Of a DNA stretch of 64,000 bases, positions 60,566-64,000 are shown piece by piece. The DNA comes from CAIXSC01 sp046349935. Its GTDB lineage: Bacteria; Planctomycetota; Planctomycetia; Pirellulales; Pirellulaceae. The notes beneath the pieces were generated by a model. That model was not told the DNA's origin and did not search any database. It was given only the letters and a program-made list of their open reading frames with translations. Made by a program: the position numbers and the translations under genes. The DNA lies in assembly GCA_046349935.1 (NCBI GenBank), contig JAXMBK010000003.1, positions 1,302,001 through 1,366,000 of the forward strand, written 5' to 3'. Every line of letters starts with the position of its first letter. Positions within the stretch are counted from its first letter, which is position 1.

Positions 60566-62479
60566 ATGACTCACGTGCATGACTATCGGCTTGCGGCGAG
60601 TTGCGTCGCTTGGCTTGTTCTGGGAATCGTCTGTCTGACCTGCGGCGCCGCGCGAGCGGCCGAAGCGCCGGTCGTCGGCGCCCAGTTCGACGAAGGAGCG
60701 AACATCGTCTATCCGGCGACTCCGGTGGTGGTGAACGTCAAGGCAGCGCCGTATCGCGCCCAGGGAGACGGCGTCACCGACGACACGAACGCCATCCAGC
60801 AGGCGCTGTTCGACGTCATGGGACAGCACAAGTTGTTGTACTTTCCCGAAGGCACGTACCTCGTTTCAAGGACGCTCCTGTGGTCCAAGAAGAACTCGGC
60901 CGGCAAGGATGCATGGGGCAAGAACTTCCTGCAAGGACAGAACGTCAAACGCACGATCATTCGGCTGAAGGACGGCGTCTTTCCCGATCGGCAGCAGCCC
61001 GCGAGCATCATGTGGTGCGGCGGTTTCGGCTCGGCGGACTGGTTTCACAATTACGTCCAGGACCTGACATTCGACGTCGGTCGCAACAATCCGGGCGCCA
61101 TCGGTTTGCAGTTCTATTCGAACAACTCGGGCGCGGTGCGCAACTGCCGGTTCCTCGCACCCGAGGGGAGCGGACTCATCGGCCTCGATTTGGGCCACCG
61201 CGACATGAACGGCCCGCTGCTGGTGCGCAACTGCGAAGTGGTCGGCTTTCAGCGCGGCATCAGCACGTCGCGCGCCGTCAATGGTCAGACGTTTGAGCAC
61301 ATCACGTTGCGCGGACAGACGCAGTTCGGCTTCACCAACGAGGGACAAGCGATCAGCGTCCGGGGACTCGTCAGCGAAAACGCCGTTCCCGCCATCCAAA
61401 CCTACGGGACGCTTTGTCTCGTCTCCGCGCGACTGACGGGGCAAGCGGGCGCGGCTCGTGCGCCGGCGATCGTCAATTTCAACGGCGGGCGCATCTATCT
61501 GCGAGACATCGTCACGACCGGCTACGGACGGGCCCTGGGCGACGTCGCCACGCCCGACTCGGCCGCCGCCTTCCGCATCACCGGCGACGACAAACCTGGC
61601 AGCGCAGGTCCGAACATTGACGAGTACAGTTCGCACCCCGCGACCAGCCCCTTCCCGTCAACCGCCGGATCGTTGCGGTTGGCGGTGAAGGAACCGCCCG
61701 TCGTTCCCGTGGACGATCCGTCGACCTGGGCGAATGTCGACGAATTCGGCGCGGACCCGTCGGGCAAGGACGATTCTTCAGCGGCCATTCAACGGGCCGT
61801 CGATTCGGGAGCGACGACGCTCTTCCTGCCTGGGACCTACGAGCTGCGCTCGACTGTGGTGATTCGCGGCGCGGTGCGGCGCGTGGTCGGCGTCGGCGGC
61901 ATCGTCGATTACCTTCGCAAAGTCACGCCCGATTTCCGCATCGTCGACGGCCCGTCGCCGGTCGTCTCCTTCGAGCACTTTGCGTACATCCACGGCGGAC
62001 TCGAGATCGATACAAAGCGAACCGTCCTCCTGCGTAGCGTGGCCGACTGCGATCTCGTGATGACCGACAAGGCGGTGGGCGGCGAACTGTTTCTCGAGGA
62101 CGTCGTCACTCACCATCTGAAGTTGAAACAACAGCGCGTCTGGGCCCGGCAGCTCAACGTCGAGAACGAGGGTCCGCACATCGCGAACGACCGCAGCGAC
62201 CTCTGGGTGCTCGGGTACAAGACCGAGCGAGGCGGGACGCTCCTCGAGACGCGCGGCGGCGGACGCAGCGAGATCCTGGGCGGCTTCAGCTACACCACGA
62301 CCGCCGGCAAACTCGCGCCCATGTTCGTCACCGACAATTCGTCCGTCTTCGCATTCTTCGGCGAAGTCTGCTACAACGGCGACCCCTTCGAGACGCTGAT
62401 CCGCGAAACGCGCGGCGCCCAAACCAAGACCATCCGCCGCGGCGAGGGCAGCACAGCGCCGTACAGCACACAGCCGTAG
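60566..62479 (+). CDS. Secreted pectate lyase-like beta-helix protein
   Basis: A 637-aa protein with a signal peptide (SCVAWLVLGIVCLTCGAARA), ATG 60566 with GGAG upstream. Two pectate-lyase_3 modules are seen: the first with QGDGVTDDTNAIQQALFD (about residues 67-84), the second with FGADPSGKDDSSAAIQRAVD (about 395-415). Each starts a right-handed beta-helix with Asn/Gly-rich turns such as LTFDVGRNNPGAIGLQFYSN. Such proteins cleave or bind acidic polysaccharides, but no lyase catalytic residue can be assigned by eye. The stop TAG (62477-62479) is part of a REP element. Confidence 0.83.
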   Translation: MTHVHDYRLAASCVAWLVLGIVCLTCGAARAAEAPVVGAQFDEGANIVYPATPVVVNVKAAPYRAQGDGVTDDTNAIQQALFDVMGQHKLLYFPEGTYLVSRTLLWSKKNSAGKDAWGKNFLQGQNVKRTIIRLKDGVFPDRQQPASIMWCGGFGSADWFHNYVQDLTFDVGRNNPGAIGLQFYSNNSGAVRNCRFLAPEGSGLIGLDLGHRDMNGPLLVRNCEVVGFQRGISTSRAVNGQTFEHITLRGQTQFGFTNEGQAISVRGLVSENAVPAIQTYGTLCLVSARLTGQAGAARAPAIVNFNGGRIYLRDIVTTGYGRALGDVATPDSAAAFRITGDDKPGSAGPNIDEYSSHPATSPFPSTAGSLRLAVKEPPVVPVDDPSTWANVDEFGADPSGKDDSSAAIQRAVDSGATTLFLPGTYELRSTVVIRGAVRRVVGVGGIVDYLRKVTPDFRIVDGPSPVVSFEHFAYIHGGLEIDTKRTVLLRSVADCDLVMTDKAVGGELFLEDVVTHHLKLKQQRVWARQLNVENEGPHIANDRSDLWVLGYKTERGGTLLETRGGGRSEILGGFSYTTTAGKLAPMFVTDNSSVFAFFGEVCYNGDPFETLIRETRGAQTKTIRRGEGSTAPYSTQP

Positions 62480-62500
62480 AACAGGCTTCCAGCCTGTTAC
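62476..62500 (+). repeat. REP-like palindrome, copy 8, supplying a stop codon
   Basis: CCGTAG then AACAGGCT-TCC-AGCCTGTT. The TAG is the stop of the pectate lyase-like gene. Confidence 0.85.
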
Positions 62501-62618
62501 TCCGCGCCCAAGACCATGAGACACGGCGAGATCGCCGTGGGCGCGGACCGCGGACTCAACGCCATCGGCGGGGCGCCGGACGGCGGCAACGATTGAGACG
62601 TACTGATCCGTGGTCTGG

Positions 62619-62723
62619 GCCGGGATAGCCAGGACCTGCTCGTCGGCGGTGGAATCGGAACGCTCTAGCCGCCGCCCGACAACGTCCGCAGAACAGGCCC
62701 CGCCTCGGCGTCGCTATCCCGGC
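62619..62723. other. Nested inverted repeats, possible structured RNA
   Basis: An outer 11-bp inverted repeat (GCCGGGATAGC 62619-62629, GCTATCCCGGC 62713-62723) encloses an inner stem (GTCGGCGGTGG 62642-62652 with CCGCCGCCCGAC 62669-62680). It lies downstream of the small minus-strand ORF. It could be a terminator, a small RNA or a tiny mobile-element remnant. Confidence 0.4.
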
Positions 62724-62914
62724 GGCGGCGAGGCGTCCTCCTCCGATGGCATCTCAAACAATTGGTATGTCTCCCAGGCGCCTTCCCACGTTCCCTCGAC
62801 GGTTTCTAGGCCGACTTGGTCTAGGAACTTGCGAGTGTACTCGACAGCCTCCGTCGGCAGTCGATTCTTCGGATGGTGCGTCAGGATGCTGATGAAGCGC
62901 ATTTCTGAATTCAC
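62714..62914 (-). CDS. Small hypothetical protein
   Basis: A 66-aa frame (MNSEMRFISILTHHPKNRLP then TEAVEYTRKFLDQVGLETVE). The start could be the second Met (62902). Composition is protein-like, and MRFISILTHHPKNR recalls the small DUF3303-type dimeric barrel proteins, but the similarity is weak. No clear ribosome site is visible. Function unknown. Confidence 0.45.
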   Translation of the reverse strand: MNSEMRFISILTHHPKNRLPTEAVEYTRKFLDQVGLETVEGTWEGAWETYQLFEMPSEEDASPPPG

Positions 62915-63191
62915 TCAAGGAAGGTGTCTCGATCCCCGTCGTCTTGTCGAACGGCGCGCCCACGAATCGACAACTACTTTGCCGAACCGCGGACTGTCGC
63001 CGAATCGCGCGCCGCGCGCGCGGTGAGACGGAGTCGCACGTTTCACCGCCCGCCTGTCACACTGTCCAACGCCCGCAGCGCCGGTCGATTTCTCCGATTC
63101 TCTCCCCGCGCGAGGGACCGGCACGGCGATTGCCCAAGGAAACGGAGAGCCCTGCGCAGTTGGTCGATCGAGCACTCGGGAGTGTCTTGCG

Positions 63192-64000
63192 ATGCCCATC
63201 CACTTGGCGTCGGATTCTTCGCATTCCCGAATCGACTTGGGAAACGTCCATCGTCTGGCGCTCATGTTGACCCCAGATTCCCAAGGGTCCGCGCGAGACC
63301 AGGCCGCACGACTCTCCGAAACACTGCGTCAAGTCCTTGCGGGCCAACCCTGCCCAATGACCGTCACGCTCCAAACGCTGTTCCTGCGGCGGGCGGAAGA
63401 CGTCGAGCCAAGTCGTCGAGCGCTGTCCGATTTCTATGGCGACCGTATGCCGGCGACCAATTATGTGCTTCAGCCGCCCTGCGAGGGGCAGGCGCTGGCG
63501 CTGGAAGCCTGGGCGGTCGGCGGTAACGGAGTGAGGGTTGAGCACCCGCACCAGGACGTCGTGACGGTCGACTACGACGGACTCCACTGGATCTACCTCG
63601 GCGGCATCGCTGCGTCTGAAGGCCCGGCCACCGCCTACGAACAGGCTCGAACAGGATTCCGGGAGCTCGCACGGCGTCTGGATCAAGCGGGAGCGACGAT
63701 GGGGGACGTCGTCCGCGTGTGGCTCCACCAAGGCGGAATCACCGAGGTCGAGGAGTCGACCGAGCGGTATCGCGAACTGAATCGGGCGCGGACCGACTTC
63801 TTCGACGACGAAGTAACGCGCGGAACTATGACGGTTCACCGTGGAAACGCCGATCACTACCCGGCCAGCACGGGAATCGGCACGCTCTGCCGCGGCTTCT
63901 CGGTCAGCGGCATGGCCCTGAAGACGACGCGAACCGATGTGCGCCTGCGTCCTTTGGAGAATCCGCAGCAGACTTCGTCATTTCAGTACGCCCCGAGCTT
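63192..64000 (+). CDS. Two-domain YjgF/Rid-superfamily protein, chorismatase-like, C-terminus cut
   Basis: The frame opens at ATG 63192, with GGGAG 9 nt upstream, and runs off the right edge after 269 codons. Two Rid-like domains are visible: an N-terminal one around VHRLALMLTPDSQGSARDQA and VTLQTLFLRRAEDVEPSRRA, and a second around LHWIYLGGIAASEGPATAYE, ATMGDVVRVWLHQGGITEVE and YRELNRARTDFFDD, ending in HYPASTGIGTLCRG. The YPASTGIG element and the double-Rid layout recall FkbO/Hyg5-type chorismatases and related Rid proteins. The activity is uncertain because the C-terminus is missing. Confidence 0.7.
   Translation, partial: MPIHLASDSSHSRIDLGNVHRLALMLTPDSQGSARDQAARLSETLRQVLAGQPCPMTVTLQTLFLRRAEDVEPSRRALSDFYGDRMPATNYVLQPPCEGQALALEAWAVGGNGVRVEHPHQDVVTVDYDGLHWIYLGGIAASEGPATAYEQARTGFRELARRLDQAGATMGDVVRVWLHQGGITEVEESTERYRELNRARTDFFDDEVTRGTMTVHRGNADHYPASTGIGTLCRGFSVSGMALKTTRTDVRLRPLENPQQTSSFQYAPS

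Noticed and set aside
62516..62596. A 26-codon plus-strand frame after the REP element
   Set aside because: Too short, Gly/Ala-rich by composition, and without a ribosome site or family resemblance.
1..64000. tRNA, rRNA or known antiviral defence genes
   Set aside because: I looked on both strands for conserved tRNA arms, rRNA stretches and cas, restriction-modification, CBASS or toxin-antitoxin-type proteins and saw none. Eye inspection can miss small RNA genes.

Overview
The window looks like chromosomal DNA from a planctomycete, probably of the Pirellula/Blastopirellula type. The base composition is GC-rich. Several large secreted proteins begin with a basic N-terminus followed by an LE-x-LE-x-R-type motif, and there are many extracytoplasmic-function (ECF) sigma factors, several of them next to Hanks-type Ser/Thr kinases. 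A dockerin/cohesin-type exoprotein, RTX exoproteins and a cytochrome-copper monooxygenase protein fit the same picture. No rRNA, tRNA or CRISPR array was seen. Two genes run off the ends: an HlyD-type efflux adaptor on the left and a two-domain YjgF/Rid-type protein on the right.

Layout. 1-6.6 kb: an efflux adaptor diverges from a sulfur module. The module has a CstB-like persulfide dioxygenase-rhodanese, a TauE/SafE exporter, and an unusual exported methyltransferase-helical repeat-DsrE fusion, followed by an OprO/P-like porin. Two nearly identical promoters face outward from the intergenic region. 6.8-11 kb: an ECF sigma factor, a FecR-like membrane partner and an RTX exoprotein; the sigma operon and the RTX gene share a bipartite upstream motif. 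11-16 kb: a coiled-coil membrane protein, then arsenosugar genes (ArsS and a fused double glycosyltransferase) and a peroxiredoxin. 16-21 kb: a COG0523 GTPase and a WD40 protein diverge from a complete Zn/Mn ABC importer around a palindromic operator candidate. 21-28 kb: a dockerin exoprotein with an apparent C-terminal frameshift, then an ECF/kinase pair. 28-30 kb: MsrB, a tiny exported Cys-rich peptide, and a phosphatase-cytochrome c fusion. 30-39 kb: a giant repeat-rich RTX adhesin. 39-41 kb: an IS4-family element inserted in the centre of a REP-like palindrome. 41-48 kb: esterase, AlkD-like protein, TetR regulator, redoxin plus copper monooxygenase, and small proteins. 48-60 kb: three ECF sigma factors, two receptor-like kinases, an RTX-metzincin and an SDR. 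60-64 kb: a pectate-lyase-like beta-helix protein, a small ORF and the truncated Rid-like gene.

How it works together. The dominant theme is envelope signalling (five ECF factors, three kinases, FecR and zinc-finger anti-sigma modules) coupled to large secreted adhesins and hydrolases. A second theme is metal, metalloid and sulfur handling (Zn import, arsenosugar synthesis, persulfide oxidation, Cys-rich peptide). The best-supported unusual observations are the REP family with covarying stems that sits on gene 3' ends and in three cases supplies the stop codon; the IS insertion with an 11-bp target duplication at the REP dyad; the matched ECF-type promoters; the twin divergent promoters; and several domain fusions. 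I do not claim a proven new defence or immune system here.
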